A program made the position numbers and the translations under genes. Below are positions 35,901-47,065 of a stretch of 64,000 nucleotides of DNA, piece by piece. Each line of letters opens with the position of its first letter. Position 1 is the first letter of the stretch. Source of the stretch: Tigriopus japonicus (Eukaryota > Arthropoda > Copepoda > Harpacticoida > Harpacticidae); assembly GCA_010645155.1 (NCBI GenBank), contig JAAGOF010000131.1:163974-227973 (forward strand), in the 5' to 3' direction. The notes below the pieces were generated by a model that did not search any database, was not told where the DNA came from, and saw nothing but the letters and a program-made list of their open reading frames with translations.

Positions 35901-38426
35901 GTTCGATTGAGCTGAAAATTGGAATACGTATTCTGTAGTCAGTACACAGTGTACATTCAATATACAGTACTGTAGGTCTCATTTGCAGAACAACGAAATT
36001 GAAGTGTTCGTACTGGAAATCATGGAGGCTCTCATTAGCCTCCCAGGCCAGAGAAATTCAGTGTTTCTTTATTTCCTCTAATAGTTTCCCTTTCAACCTT
36101 GTCAAAGAATCCAAGATTGACAAACTTGTCGCAAATGAAATTGGGAGCCCATTAACGTTAAAATGTAGGTAAGCCTTTTAATAACATTAACACATTTCTG
36201 ATACCGGATTTGACATTGCCCATCGGAAAAAAACTCAATGATGGGATGGCTAATTTTGCTCGTCGATCAAGGTTCAATCCTCTGACAAAGAAGTCGATCT
36301 TATTGAGTCCGCTCCACAAAAGCAATCCCTGATGAACATAAATTAAATTGCCTGGTTCATTCTTTCTTTACGCCAAAGAATTACGTATTATGTCTGGAAA
36401 ATTTCATTGACAATGGGTCATTGTATTGTAGATTGCTGACCTGACAAATCAATCACATTTCCATCCATTTCAATCTTTTTGGACGCTTTTCATAGTTATT
36501 TGGTGTTGAAGTTGTTGACTGAAAACTTGTTCATGATTTTGAAATTGAAACCACATTTTGTTTGAAGTCTCAAAAAGAAGAGGTACGCTTTGGAGATACT
36601 TTTAGAAAGCAATGCATTTTCCCAATGACCAAAGGAGTTACGTGAATTGACCACCATCATTAAAATGACAATTGAAAATAAACATAAACTGTCAGACAGC
36701 TTATGTCGCACAAGAAACAACCAATAAAGTGGAAATTAAAGTGTAGAAAAATGTTAAAAATTGCAAATCAATTCCCAAAAAAATGTTGCAGAAGTTAGAC
36801 CGAATTTGCGAAAAACAGGACAATAAGGTGTGTTTATGTTCAGCAAACCCTTTCTTGCGCTTTCTGCCCGTCGTTAATGAGTAGGGCTCGGATGAAGTTG
36901 CTGTTTCTTAGCCCCAAGGTTCCAATATTTTTTTGTAAAAGTTGCATTCCATTCGACGAAATTTGCTAAAAATTTGCTGTTTTTTGGTCGAAAATGGTCG
37001 TTTTTTAGACTAAAAAATGTCAAATTTGACCATATACATATGTCTCAATTCTGGGCGAAAGTTTGTAAACTTAAGTTTGCCGTTTCTTTACCCGTTGGCT
37101 TCCTTTAGAACAGGGGTGTGCAAACTTATTTAGCAATGGGTCAAATTGGCCCGACCGTTGGCGCTCGCGGGCCACACCATCCAAAACGGCAAATAATAAA
37201 ATGCGACCTTTCACGGGCTCTGCCAAAATCATGCTGCGGGCCACAGTCTATTGAAAATGACAGATCCTCTCGCGGGCCAAGCCAAATCAGCTCGCGGCCA
37301 CATTTGGCCAGGGTTTGCACACCCTTGCTTTAGAACATAGTTTTTCTTTGCACAAATCATTCTAGAATAAAAAACTTTTTATTCACGGAAAAGATCCTGC
37401 AAAAGTGCGCCCAAAAAATACATTTCGAAAAATTTCCCGCAAGATTTAAGAGATTGAGACACAAAAATGTCAAGATTTGCTGTTTGTTGCGAAAAAATCG
37501 AAAAGCTACTAAATTTGACTAAAAAGGCCAAAATTTGCAATTTTTGGTGTAAGTTGCATTTTGCATCTTTTTCCTATTGATGGGTATTGATGAACTAGCG
37601 AAGTACTAATTACTGGCATTGAAAAGCAAATGGAAATCTATCCATTTACTAAGTAGAAAAACCACGCACAATACTCAAGCGAAATATGCTACACAGTTAA
37701 CCCATGAATCATTGGATAAGGCCACAATTTTTGTGTTCTAATTTAAGAAAACCTTTAAAATGAAAAAAAATTAATAATTTAATTTGCCTGATACTTTGGA
37801 ATGTGTTAGTTTTTTAAACTCTAATGCGCACAAAATATCTTCCTTGAGCCGTCGCACCTTCACAATTGCCTTGAAATCCTCTGAAATCCTCTAGTGGAAC
37901 AAATTTCTTCTTAAGAATGTTTACAGTTTGCAATATCCCTCCCTCTTTCCTTCAGAATGGAATTCATTAAAAAGTTTGAAGTATTGAGATTAAGAGAAGA
38001 GGCAACACATTTAACCATAAAATCCTTCTTATTGAACAAGTTTGGCTCGTGGCAGCATGCATTATCTTGTTGGAACATCAATAAAATATATTTTGCAAAT
38101 TCAGCCTCGAAGGATCTCGCCCAGTCGAGTGTACTTCCAGCCTCAAATTTCACTGGATTTGCATAAATCGTTTCAAAACAGTACTGAATATGTCAGCTTA
38201 CCTTGTATTGATTATACGACGCGTTTGAGCAAGTAACTGAGAAGTTGAAAATTATGACACAAATGAGGGCTAGAACGGCCTCAGATCTACCCCAAAAACA
38301 GGACACACGAGATTGGATTAATTTTTTGGTTTGTTTCCGGTCCGTATTTCGCGACCGAACGCCCGTTTGGTCGGGAAGAACCAAAAGAGACTTATTGTCG
38401 TGGGATTTGGAACGCTTCAGCACCAT
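23953..38426 (-). CDS. Type II membrane fibrinogen-related protein with His-rich stalk
   Basis: Six exons on the minus strand: 38202-38426, 34313-34694, 32623-32874, 26377-26660, 25282-25450 and 23953-24161. All junctions are GT-AG with matching phases, giving 506 residues. Residues 1-49 are basic; 50-66 ([17 protein letters not shown]) look like a signal anchor. Residues 137-188 are about half histidine, followed by RTRR (194-197), a furin-type site. From Cys211 ([19 protein letters not shown]) runs a full fibrinogen C-terminal domain: [21 protein letters not shown], the calcium-site [24 protein letters not shown] and TVMKIRP. The domain is known in lectin-like innate immunity and adhesion proteins. 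A lysine-rich tail ends KEEL, which fits the ER-retrieval pattern. Exon 1 is joined to exon 2 by phase and domain logic only; an in-frame upstream ATG at 38471 is possible, but the ATG at 38426 has the better context. No specific orthologue recognised. Confidence 0.85.
31297..32578 (-). mobile_element. hAT element, family A, in intron of the fibrinogen-related gene
   Basis: TAGGGACGGGCAGAAAGTGC at the left, CTATTTGCCCGTCCCTA at the right, flanked by the perfect 8-bp duplication CTTATAAG (31289-31296 and 32579-32586). It is inverted relative to the copy at 22360. The left part holds a roughly 21-bp repeat array (31380-31510). Its end lies only 44 bases from the splice donor at 32622. No convincing transposase; an ORF at 31667-31894 (minus) is unrecognised. 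Confidence 0.95.
31380..31510. repeat. Array of GCAAATAA/GTCAAAAA units in family A element
   Basis: About six imperfect 21-base units (GCAAATAARTGTCAAAAAAG), echoing the AAAAGTGCAAA motif next to the terminal repeat. Confidence 0.85.
35608..36063. mobile_element. Inverted-repeat MITE, superfamily unknown
   Basis: Imperfect terminal arms of about 50 bases: CACTGAATTTCTGGACTGGG at the left pairs with CCCAGGCCAGAGAAATTCAG at the right, continuing through GGAGGCTAA and ATCATGATTTC. Further inner pairing (AGCTCAATCGAATGCCGGAG with CTCCGACGTTCGATTGAGCT). No clear target duplication. Confidence 0.75.
36724..36877. mobile_element. Family A hAT end remnant
   Basis: Resembles the left-type end of family A in reverse (GTGTTTATGTT, then GCGCTTTCTGCCCGTCG). 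The opposite end is absent. Bases 36882-37579 beyond it begin TAGGGCTCGGATGAAG and may be another decayed hAT-like element around the family D MITE, but its ends match poorly. Confidence 0.6.
37111..37327. mobile_element. hAT MITE, family D
   Basis: CAGGGGTGTGCAAAC and GTTTGCACACCCTTG, flanked by the perfect 8-bp duplication CTTTAGAA (37103-37110 and 37328-37335). The 217-bp interior repeats GCGGGCCA-like motifs about five times. Confidence 0.93.
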
Positions 38427-38679
38427 TTTTCTTCTGTCAGAACCACACTCAATTTGGGAACACAGGCACATGGATGTCACAAGTTCGCTTTCAACCCTTT
38501 TTCACTGCAATGTCGCTGGCAATCGGAAGAAGTCTAATCATGATTAGCTCGAGCTTCCATTAGCAAGATGAATAATGATCAAACTGCTTCGAGCAACATC
38601 ACACGAGCTATTCCGACCCAAGAGCCTCTTGGATTGAAAGTGAAATGTGACGCAAAGGTAGTAGTTTGAGTTCTCCGTA

Positions 38680-38711
<32 letters not shown>

Positions 38712-41700
38712 CGTTGTTGTAGTGTTATTTGTGTAGGCCGGTCTGTTTCGTCGTTCGGATTGTGGTTTAATCGTTACCGATATACCGTGTTTGGCAGTTT
38801 GCCGTTGGCTAAGAAGGCACATTCACCGCTGCTTCTTTGATTCGGGACTTTTTTTTTCTTCCTCAGTGGTCTTCCAAGCTAAGACGATGAACGGATGGAT
38901 GGATGATCAAGTGTTGGACGTGCTATTGAAGCCAAGGATGATGTTGACACACTGACTGACTGAGAGATGCTGAGAGAAGGCAGCTAGACGAGGATGATGG
39001 TGACAAGCCAAAGGCCCGCTTGGATGGTTAGTAAAGTATATCGACTGGTTTGGTTAGAACAATGAGAATCCCCCTCCAACGGAGTCCATCGGGGAAAACC
39101 GTTCTTGAGGATTTCGCGCTCCTCCATTGCCTCCATCTCTTTCTATTTGGTCTCCAGATCTCCAGGAAAGAATCAGACCTACTATTGTAAGTACTAACCA
39201 GGGCGAGTACTACAAATTCGGAGAGTTGACTTGAAACGAAACGAGGATGATCGCTAAAACAGCTCTCGTTGAGAACACCGTTGTTCGTGGCCATTATTTC
39301 AAAGTTCATCATCCTGCCGATGCCAAATCAATATTGTGATGAGCTCCTTACTTTTAATTGACATGAACAGCAACAGATCGGATGATCCCAACGAAGATGC
39401 ATTCTCTTGTTTGAATGTTAATGGCTGCTCTTTTGTCTTGAGGGATTAAGTTTCTCTTTGGCCTCCTAATTTGGGCGAATGAGTTTTCCTTCTGACTTCA
39501 GCTACTCAAACGATAATCCTTCACATGTTATGGAGCCAGACCTATGAATCAACAATGCACTTGTTCCAGACCTTCTTTGAAGGACAACCAGGGAAATCCG
39601 GGGTTCCCAAATTCATCTTCGACTCTCACTTTTAGAACTGTACTCGAAATATATTGAATGATCATGACCGGTTTGCTGTTGGTATTGTCAACCATCAATG
39701 AACAGCAAAAATCATCTTCAGTCAGAACTTGGAAGATAAAAAATTGAGAGTGGCGAGAAGATCTTTTTACAGAACAATCTCACTTTTAGACATGCTTAAC
39801 CATTAAGTGCCAATTCATTTTCATAGTCACCATATCCAAGCACTTAGCCAGTCAAGCATCCATTCTAATTGCCTGATATGCGGTCGCTTCTTTATCTTCC
39901 CATGTGGTACAAAAAGAGTGGCTTTAGCACACAAAAAAAGTGGAACAGCTAAAGGAAAAAAGGAAAGGTACCCTAGGATTAAGTCGTTCTGATGCGAGCT
40001 GCACATGGCAATTACCACGTGCAATGATAACATAATTGGAGATGAAGTCATTTCACAACATTCTCCATACTCCGAACCACGGGGATTCGATTTGCTCATG
40101 GAATGTTGAGGCATTTCCCACGACAAATACACAATGCCCGTTGAAAGAGGTCAAACGAATTTCCAGGAAGTTGGAATGGATTTACCTAAAGATAACATTG
40201 CGTTTTATCTTTGTTTCTATAAGCGAGCTTAATCCTTCGAAACTAGCGCACATTTCTAGCCATGTTGGGTTCCTTTGATCTCGAAGTTGATTCTTCATAT
40301 TTGCTCAGAACTAAGTGTGATTAAAGTCGGCAGACTCAGCATTCAAAACCTCAGTGCAGCTTCCATCGTCCTAGAAAGAGAGCTCATTCCTTAGTGTGAA
40401 TTAATTTTGGCTTGCAAAGTGATGCCGGACTCCCTGCGAACCTAGACAAGAACGGGTAATCATCATAACAATCGTCTTCACAATCAATCATGTACGACAA
40501 CCACCGTTGCGTTTTCTTCGTCGCCTCGTTCTTACTTTCACTATATACTGTACGTACAAGTAGCATCTTGGCACCAACAGATGTTGTCACAGAGCTTAGT
40601 TGGAATGATGTGCAGTAGTTCAGTACATTTTCCAGCAGGACAAGCACGTTTGTTGTGTTGTGCAGAGGAGACGAGGATTGCAACAACGCATCGGACTACA
40701 CACATATAGATATATTATGGGTAGATGTGTGGGACAGAGAGCCCGCTTTTCCACTGAAAAGTTCCCACTCTTGAAATCAATCGTTGTTGGTAAATCTTGG
40801 TTGAGTCTCTTCTTGAGTTTGAAAACAAACCAATGCCTGTCAAGGTCTTGAAAGGTTCCGTTCAACCAGCAGGGGGATTTCTGTAGAGCGTGAAATGAAG
40901 CCTCACACTTGAAGTTCAAAGAAACTCCTTTGGAGCAGCTCTGTCATCACTCAGGCTCAAAATCAGTTCGAGTTGCAACCGTGAAGACGGTGGCACAACG
41001 TGTGGTCATTTTCACCATCTATAACCATAAAACTGAATAGAACCATCAAACGATACTTTGTAGTGGAACACGAACTTTTGCGGTGGCCTTCTCCCCCCCA
41101 AAAAGATATCTGAAGCGTTCTGTTGACAATCATTTTCAATTCGTACAAACACGTCCGTACGTGATGTTCTGAGCTTAATTGGCTCTCCATTTTCCTTTGA
41201 CAAAAGCATTTAAAACGCATGATCCAACTCAAAACGGGGGTAGATGAGAGGTGTTCAAAAAACACTTCAGAGATCCTTTTTCCGACTTCTCATCATCAAC
41301 ATCACAATCATGATCGTCATTGCCGACTGATGACGAAACTGTAATTGACAACACTTTGGTCCAGGTTCTTCCGCGAAAATATTGACAGGTTCAGAATGAA
41401 CCGAAAGGATGTCTACAGTATCCAGCGTTTGTCTTTAATTCAGCCATTCAGCTCTAATATTGAGGTTTAAGACTCTTCATTTTGAAGGTTTAAAAGTGAA
41501 AAAAAACAGCCGTTAGTGCGTAACTTTCAACGTCAGTCACTCAGTCATGGCTGGGATGTATGTCGTGTCCATGGCATATTAGACATCCACATGAGCGAAT
41601 GCAACCAACAGGAGAAGCTTCCAAAATAGAAAGTGTTTTCTTTTTTATTTTCTAGATCTTCAATTGATGCCTGGACCAGCATCTTAAGCTCAAATATTAC

Positions 41701-43348
41701 AATAAGGCAAATTTGAAAGTGATTTTTGATGTGACGGGACAAAAGCAATATTTACAGACGGATGGAGTGAGAGCGAGAGAGCTAAAAAAAAGTTGTGCTT
41801 GACAAAACGAGCGCAACATCAACAAGATATTCGATCAAAAAAGACGTCTGGCAACAAAAGAAATTCTGAGCAGTTTCCTTTTTATACACGTAATGAAAGG
41901 AAAAGCAATCATTGAGAACTGTGTGGAAAAATATTTCTGGAAAAAGTGGATTTGTTTGACGGTATGTTATTGTCAAAATCCTCTAGATAACTTTTCAAAA
42001 CCCATGGTGAAATTTCCGTGTGCCTAAACCCATATTTTTCTTCGTTTGAGTCCTATTTTTCCTTACTCGTCTTGAACTTTTTGGTCCTCATTGATGAAAA
42101 TATGAATACATTTCAAAAATATGCTCAAGAATTACCTAATTCTCATTAATCAAACTCTTCATTTAATCTCCAAGATCAAGAAAAGTCATGCAAAAGAAGA
42201 GTCTCTATTGCTTTGTTCGTTATGTACACCAGAATTTCTGTTTGTGTTACTCTTTCGATCTTGAGTCTTATTGAATTTTGCACACAAAAACAGGAGCGAC
42301 AAGTAAAAACGTTAAGATGGCGTGATTGCGTGAGGTTTATTCCAAGTTTGAACACTTCAATTGTTAAGGAACAAGAGGGCCCTTAACCTGCGTCTACTAC
42401 AAACATATGAAAATATATACTCAGATTATCCAAAACTTGTCCTATTATTCTTTCTAATTTTATGACGGGAAAGCAAGTAATTGACAAAAAACAACAAATG
42501 TTACTTGCAATGTTTTTGGACAAAAGTTTGCTATTTTTCTCTCTCTCAAATTCATATTTTTTACGCCAGTTGCCTCCTCTTCTTTTAACATAGCCCTTTC
42601 AAAAAATGCATTAGTTTTAAAGCGGTTAAAAATTATCCTTTGCATTCTTTCCCATGTGTAAGGGATAATGTAAAATTCTTCAACAACCTACAAAAAGTAG
42701 CTTGGTTTGGAGCTACTGTAATGGATGAGTTATAATCGAACGAATTCAACTGGGAATTTGAAACGAAGAATGTGAATTGGATCGAGAATATTAATTAAGT
42801 TTTTTGGACGATTAGTATCGACTCTGACGCATCCCTAGCCATTTTGGCCTCACATTCCACAACTAAGTTCGTTCGAAGGAAAAGGAAATAACTCTTGAAA
42901 GTGCAAGACTATTTTATAAAAATATTTCACATTTGTTTCAGCAAGTTACTTGTTTTCACACCTTACATATTTTTCCTTCTTGCATAAAGTGGAAAGAATG
43001 GGACAAAAAACTCATGCACTCACTCATATCATGGTGCTCTAGCCCAACCCAGTAAATTTTTCAAAGTCATATAGTCCCTGGACTTGGTGGAGCATCACGT
43101 TCACTTAGATTTTGGGTCCACACGTAGTTAGTTTAAAATAAACTTCAAGAAAGTTAGAAACTGAAAATAGCAATTTATTAATGAGTAAATATTGTGCGTT
43201 CGAAAAATCGTGAAGCACTTTTTCTGATATAACTTCCAACATTTTTTTACAAGTTATCACCTTTAATCGAACTTCATATAAATGAATATTTATCCTGAAT
43301 AAAATTTCAAACGTTAGGTTAAGTTTCATTTTGAAAATTAACCTTTTT
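38427..43348. other. Intergenic, between fibrinogen-related gene and FBXO31-like gene
   Basis: The first few hundred bases should contain the 5' UTR and promoter of the fibrinogen-related gene; I see no clear TATA box. A GTA microsatellite lies at 38686-38710. The rest has short ORFs with no family resemblance and no obvious transposon ends. Confidence 0.45.
38686..38710. repeat. GTA trinucleotide microsatellite
   Basis: Eight or so GTA units. On the minus strand it gives a poly-Thr ORF, which I take as an artefact. Confidence 0.9.
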
Positions 43349-44644
43349 TCATTCTCGATATATGACATTTGTTGACATTGCAGATTCACATTCAGAAACA
43401 GGATCAAAACACACTCGATCAAGATTCGTTTGAATCCGATGATAGAAGCTCAAGGACGCCAGTTCAATGAAGAGAACGGCAAACAGGTCATCGTTTATCA
43501 CAATGAAATGCCCAGATATGAACTGCGGATGACTAAACCCGTGACCGGCAATTTGACATTGACACAAGAATCTGGATTGAGCCAAACGAACTGTGGGCAA
43601 ATCTGAGCGGGTTTGGACGTGATTTGGGACAATCAGGGACTGGGGAGGAAACTCTTTCCAACTATTCTTGGATTGATCCTTGGTCGGCATGACTTCACTT
43701 AGGCTTTGCAGGTCATTTTGATCTTCGGGGCTCACGACGATGCAATCGGATATGTTCCCTTTAAAAGTGACTTGATCAAACGGAACATAGGGATCACCGG
43801 TTACTTTGATGCAAAAGAACTCTGTCTCGTCCTCGTTATGTTGGTAGTGCAAGTTGACTATCTCGATTCCATGCGGTCCATAAGTGCCTTTGAACAAACC
43901 CGGACGAATAGGGACCTCATCCGGGTGGACGGAGCTGAATTGCTTCAACCTTTGAAAGCACAAGGTCGTCCTTTTGTGATACAGAGTAAGGAATTGCATG
44001 GTTAACAACTGATGCTCTCCTCGATTGTATTTCGTGCCCGTATAAGTCATGGCAAAATGATTTAGTTCCTCAAACCAAGAGAGGGGATCTAAAGTTAAGT
44101 CCGGACAATTTGACAAGTCCAACCACAAACGGTCTTTCAAGTCTTTGATCTCTATAATCGATCCAACCAGCCATCGATCTTTAGGCTCGGCTTCAATAAC
44201 GACATTGTGCTCATTGTCAAGACTTATTGAAAAGAATTGTTTCACTCGAAGGTTGTTTAAGACATTTGGATTGCATGGTGGAACCCATTCGATTAAATGA
44301 AGAGCATTATCGTGGTAATACAATTGATGTAAACTTCCATAGTGTTCAAGGTCGAATCGTTGCCACAATCCCAGATATCTTCCATATTTGAAAAGAATTT
44401 TTTGAAAGAAGGCTTTGGAAGAGATTCCCTTGGCCAGTTGAAGATGAACATCATAGTCCCTTCGGGCAAAGAAGTCCCAAATGGTCTCAGTATCACAGAT
44501 GGATCGGCCTATCCGACATGTTTGAGCCAAAGAAGCGACGGATTTGACGGGCAAAAACGAGGCCACATGGCAAAGAATCTCGGGAGGTAGATGTAAGAGA
44601 GATCGGCATTTCTCACCGGGTTGGTCGTCAAATGTGTCACTCAT
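43349..44644 (-). CDS. FBXO31: FBXO31-like F-box protein, single exon
   Basis: 431-residue frame without introns. Residues about 16-66 form an F-box (LHLPPEILCHVASFLPVKSV, ending TIWDFFARRDY), which binds SKP1 in SCF ubiquitin ligases. The rest follows FBXO31: GLWQ near residue 92, IRPGLFKGTYGPHGIEIV, IKVTGDPYVPFDQVTF, then IAGHGFSHPQFISGHFIVI and LFIELASLSFYHR. In vertebrates FBXO31 is a substrate receptor tied to cyclin D1 turnover and DNA-damage arrest; I assume, but cannot show, the same role. It is shorter than the human protein (about 540 residues), mainly in the linker before the C-terminal block. The frame is intact, so it is probably functional. The absence of introns could mean a retrocopy, but no poly(A) tract or target duplication was found. 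Confidence 0.88.
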   Translation of the reverse strand: MSDTFDDQPGEKCRSLLHLPPEILCHVASFLPVKSVASLAQTCRIGRSICDTETIWDFFARRDYDVHLQLAKGISSKAFFQKILFKYGRYLGLWQRFDLEHYGSLHQLYYHDNALHLIEWVPPCNPNVLNNLRVKQFFSISLDNEHNVVIEAEPKDRWLVGSIIEIKDLKDRLWLDLSNCPDLTLDPLSWFEELNHFAMTYTGTKYNRGEHQLLTMQFLTLYHKRTTLCFQRLKQFSSVHPDEVPIRPGLFKGTYGPHGIEIVNLHYQHNEDETEFFCIKVTGDPYVPFDQVTFKGNISDCIVVSPEDQNDLQSLSEVMPTKDQSKNSWKEFPPQSLIVPNHVQTRSDLPTVRLAQSRFLCQCQIAGHGFSHPQFISGHFIVINDDLFAVLFIELASLSFYHRIQTNLDRVCFDPVSECESAMSTNVIYRE

Positions 44645-45255
44645 TTGGGCCGTAGTGAATGTTGTGTTTGATAATCCATCAGAACGACATTACCTAAGTA
44701 ATTATTCGTTCACCTCTTTGCTCAGGCACGGAGAACACAAGGATCAGGTGACCAAAGACTAAAAGATTTTAAATGCTGAGATGCCCCAATCTTCGAAGAA
44801 AAATCAAGAAAAATTAGCGTTAAAGAGAAAAAAGATATAAGATGACAAAAACTATCCAGGTTTTTGGCTTATATTCAGTGTTAATAACATTGATTACTAA
44901 CAACAAGTTGACCATTCAAGCTCAGTAAAACTTTTAGTGTTGAGGAGAACAGGGATTGCAACAATCAAAGCTGGCAAGACTCCCATGACTCATCCAATGT
45001 ACTGGGCTAGCTTCTATAAATGTTTGAAACCACAAGATAAGGAAAGGCTAATAATGAAACAAAAAAGAAGCATATAAAAATAAGATTTCATTCAACCCTG
45101 ATTAAGTTTAAAAGGTCAAAAAATAGCAACAAAGTTTGCAAATGAATGGTTGAACATTAACAGCAAAAAAAGATGCTAAATATCATTGTGGCTGACTAAA
45201 TTTCGCCACCATAGATAAAAGGAAAACTTGGTTGAGGTTGAGTGAAAAATCATGA
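44645..45255. other. Intergenic, upstream of FBXO31-like gene
   Basis: Should include the FBXO31 promoter. No TATA box or repeat recognised. Confidence 0.4.
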
Positions 45256-45263
45256 GTACCGAT

Positions 45264-47057
45264 CAGGGTTGCCAGGTGGCCGCCGCGGCGGCCAAAATTT
45301 CCAAAAGTGGCAACTTTTAACACCTGATGGCCACGAGAAAAAAATTGTGGCCGCCGGGGGGAAATTGGCCGCCAAATTGGCAACTTTTGAAACCTGATGG
45401 CCACGAGAAAAAAATTGTGGCCGCCGGGGGGGAATTGGCCGCCAAATGGCAACTTATGAAAGTTAATGGCAACGGGAAAATATCGAAAGGCTGCTGATCA
45501 TTATGTGAGTGCCAACCAGGGTTGTCAGGTGGCCGCTGCGGCGGCCATAATTTCCAAAAAAGGTAACTTTGGAAAGGTGATGGCCACGAACAAACGTTAG
45601 TGGCCACCGGTTGAAATTTGGCCACAAAATGGCAACTTTTGAGGCTGCTGAATGGCCACAAGAAAATTTTTGTAGCATCTTAGCCGAATTTGGCAACTTT
45701 TGAAACTTGATGAATCATCAAGTACTTACCTGTAATTACCTGTATCATCAATGATGACACAGGCAATTACCAAGTAATTGCTAAATTGCGACACATGCAA
45801 ATCTTTGGCTGCCAGTTGAAAGTCCATTTCAAACAAGTCCTCTAAACAAATACTTAAGTTAAACATTAGGTTGTGCCTTGTTTTTGACTGCAGTCAATTG
45901 TGGCGTCTGAATCATAGCGATGGACAAATGCGCTTTTGGGCAGAAATTTTATTTTTGATGTCAGTTAGTGATGGACCAAACAAGATCATAACCAAAAGTT
46001 TTCGTATAAAGAGGGCTTAACCAAAACTGCAAGCAACTGATTGAAAAATTATATACATGCAAAATTCACTTTAAATTTAAATTGATTATGTGTTCAACAT
46101 CATGAAAAACTCGGTTTTGAAAAAAACAATTTGGTCAAAAGAAGTTGTAAAGGTTTTTGAACCAAAAGTATCTTCGGCTTCTTTAAAGTGCATGTCTGCT
46201 TTTCGTTTAGTTAAGCATAACTGAAACCGATATCAAAATTTCGGCTGTAATTTGATAAGCACAGTGAGAAAAAAGGTTGTTGATTTTGTGCTCCGTAGTG
46301 TTGCGCCGCCCTTTTCTGGTGATTCTGTTCTTTCCTGTTCTGCACTCGATCAAATATTTCAAATGGTCAGTTGCTCCGCAACAAACGGTCGAGAAAGAGA
46401 TGCGATCATATAATTTTTGTGAAGCAATGAGACAACAGAGGCCACGACGGTGCTACGGAGTAAACAAGCAGGCCCAGCTGATGTTTACTGAGCTTCCCTT
46501 ATTTCGGCCGAAAGCGCTTTCATTCCATCAGCAGTTTCAGTTATACTTACCAAAACTAAAAGCAGACATGCACTAAATAGGATGGATTTTGATTGTTAAA
46601 TAATTTTGTATAAAGACTAAAGATGAAACCCTATGCATTTAACAATTCCGATTTACAGACACATAATGTTACCTATCGGCAAAATTGGGTCAATACCAGC
46701 TTTATTGGGCGGGGGAGGATCAACCCTGCAATCCTAGCACCTAAGGATTCACGTTAACGTCAATTGTCTATAATGCCAAGTTGACGCTTTGTTCCCATGA
46801 AGTTTCTTACTAGAACGCACAATACAAAAAATGTAGAGAAGTTTAAGAAAATATATATTTTACAAAAAATGTCTTGAGCTATGCTCCTTACTTATACATT
46901 TTTTTGCAATGTGCGTGACAATTGAACAACAATAATGAAAACAATGAAAATAAAAAAATGGCTGCCAAGTGGCAACTTTTCCTCATTTTTGGCCGCCAAA
47001 AGGCAACTTCTGATTTTAAATTTGGCCGCGAGCCCTCCGTGGGACCTGGCAACCCTG
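45264..47057. mobile_element. hAT element, family E
   Basis: CAGGGTTGCCAGGTGGCC at the left, GGACCTGGCAACCCTG at the right, flanked by the perfect 8-bp duplication GTACCGAT (45256-45263 and 47058-47065). The 1794-bp interior has a left-hand array of GGCCGCC / TGGCAACTTTTGA / GATGGCCACGA blocks (45280-45700), including a second internal copy of the end at about 45518, and a nested family H-like element. No transposase recognised. Confidence 0.93.
45967..46577. mobile_element. Family H-like repeat nested in family E
   Basis: Starts TAGTGATGGACC like the element at 4514. GCATGTCTGCTTTT (about 46190) recurs inverted as AAAAGCAGACATGC (about 46558). A smaller inverted pair CTCCGTAG / CTACGGAG (46290 and 46454) lies between. 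Boundaries are uncertain. Confidence 0.5.
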
Positions 47058-47065
47058 GTACCGAT

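Larger units (their letters stand above)
34695..38201. other. Intron 1 of the fibrinogen-related gene
   Basis: Holds an inverted-repeat MITE (35608-36063), a family A end remnant (36724-36877) and a family D MITE (37111-37327). Other ORFs here have no recognisable product. Confidence 0.5.

Noticed and set aside
36882..37579. Possible additional hAT element around the family D MITE (TAGGGCTCGG... to ...TTTTTCCTA)
   Set aside because: Terminal repeats match poorly and the flanking octamers (TTAATGAG, TTGATGGG) agree at only six positions.
38544..38822. Poly-Thr ORF on the minus strand upstream of the fibrinogen gene
   Set aside because: Thr run comes from the GTA microsatellite, and the ORF does not join exon 1 in a supported way; more likely 5' UTR or intergenic.
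45183..45696. Overlapping minus-strand ORFs rich in GGHNFF and RGH
   Set aside because: They follow the repeat units of the family E hAT element in different frames.
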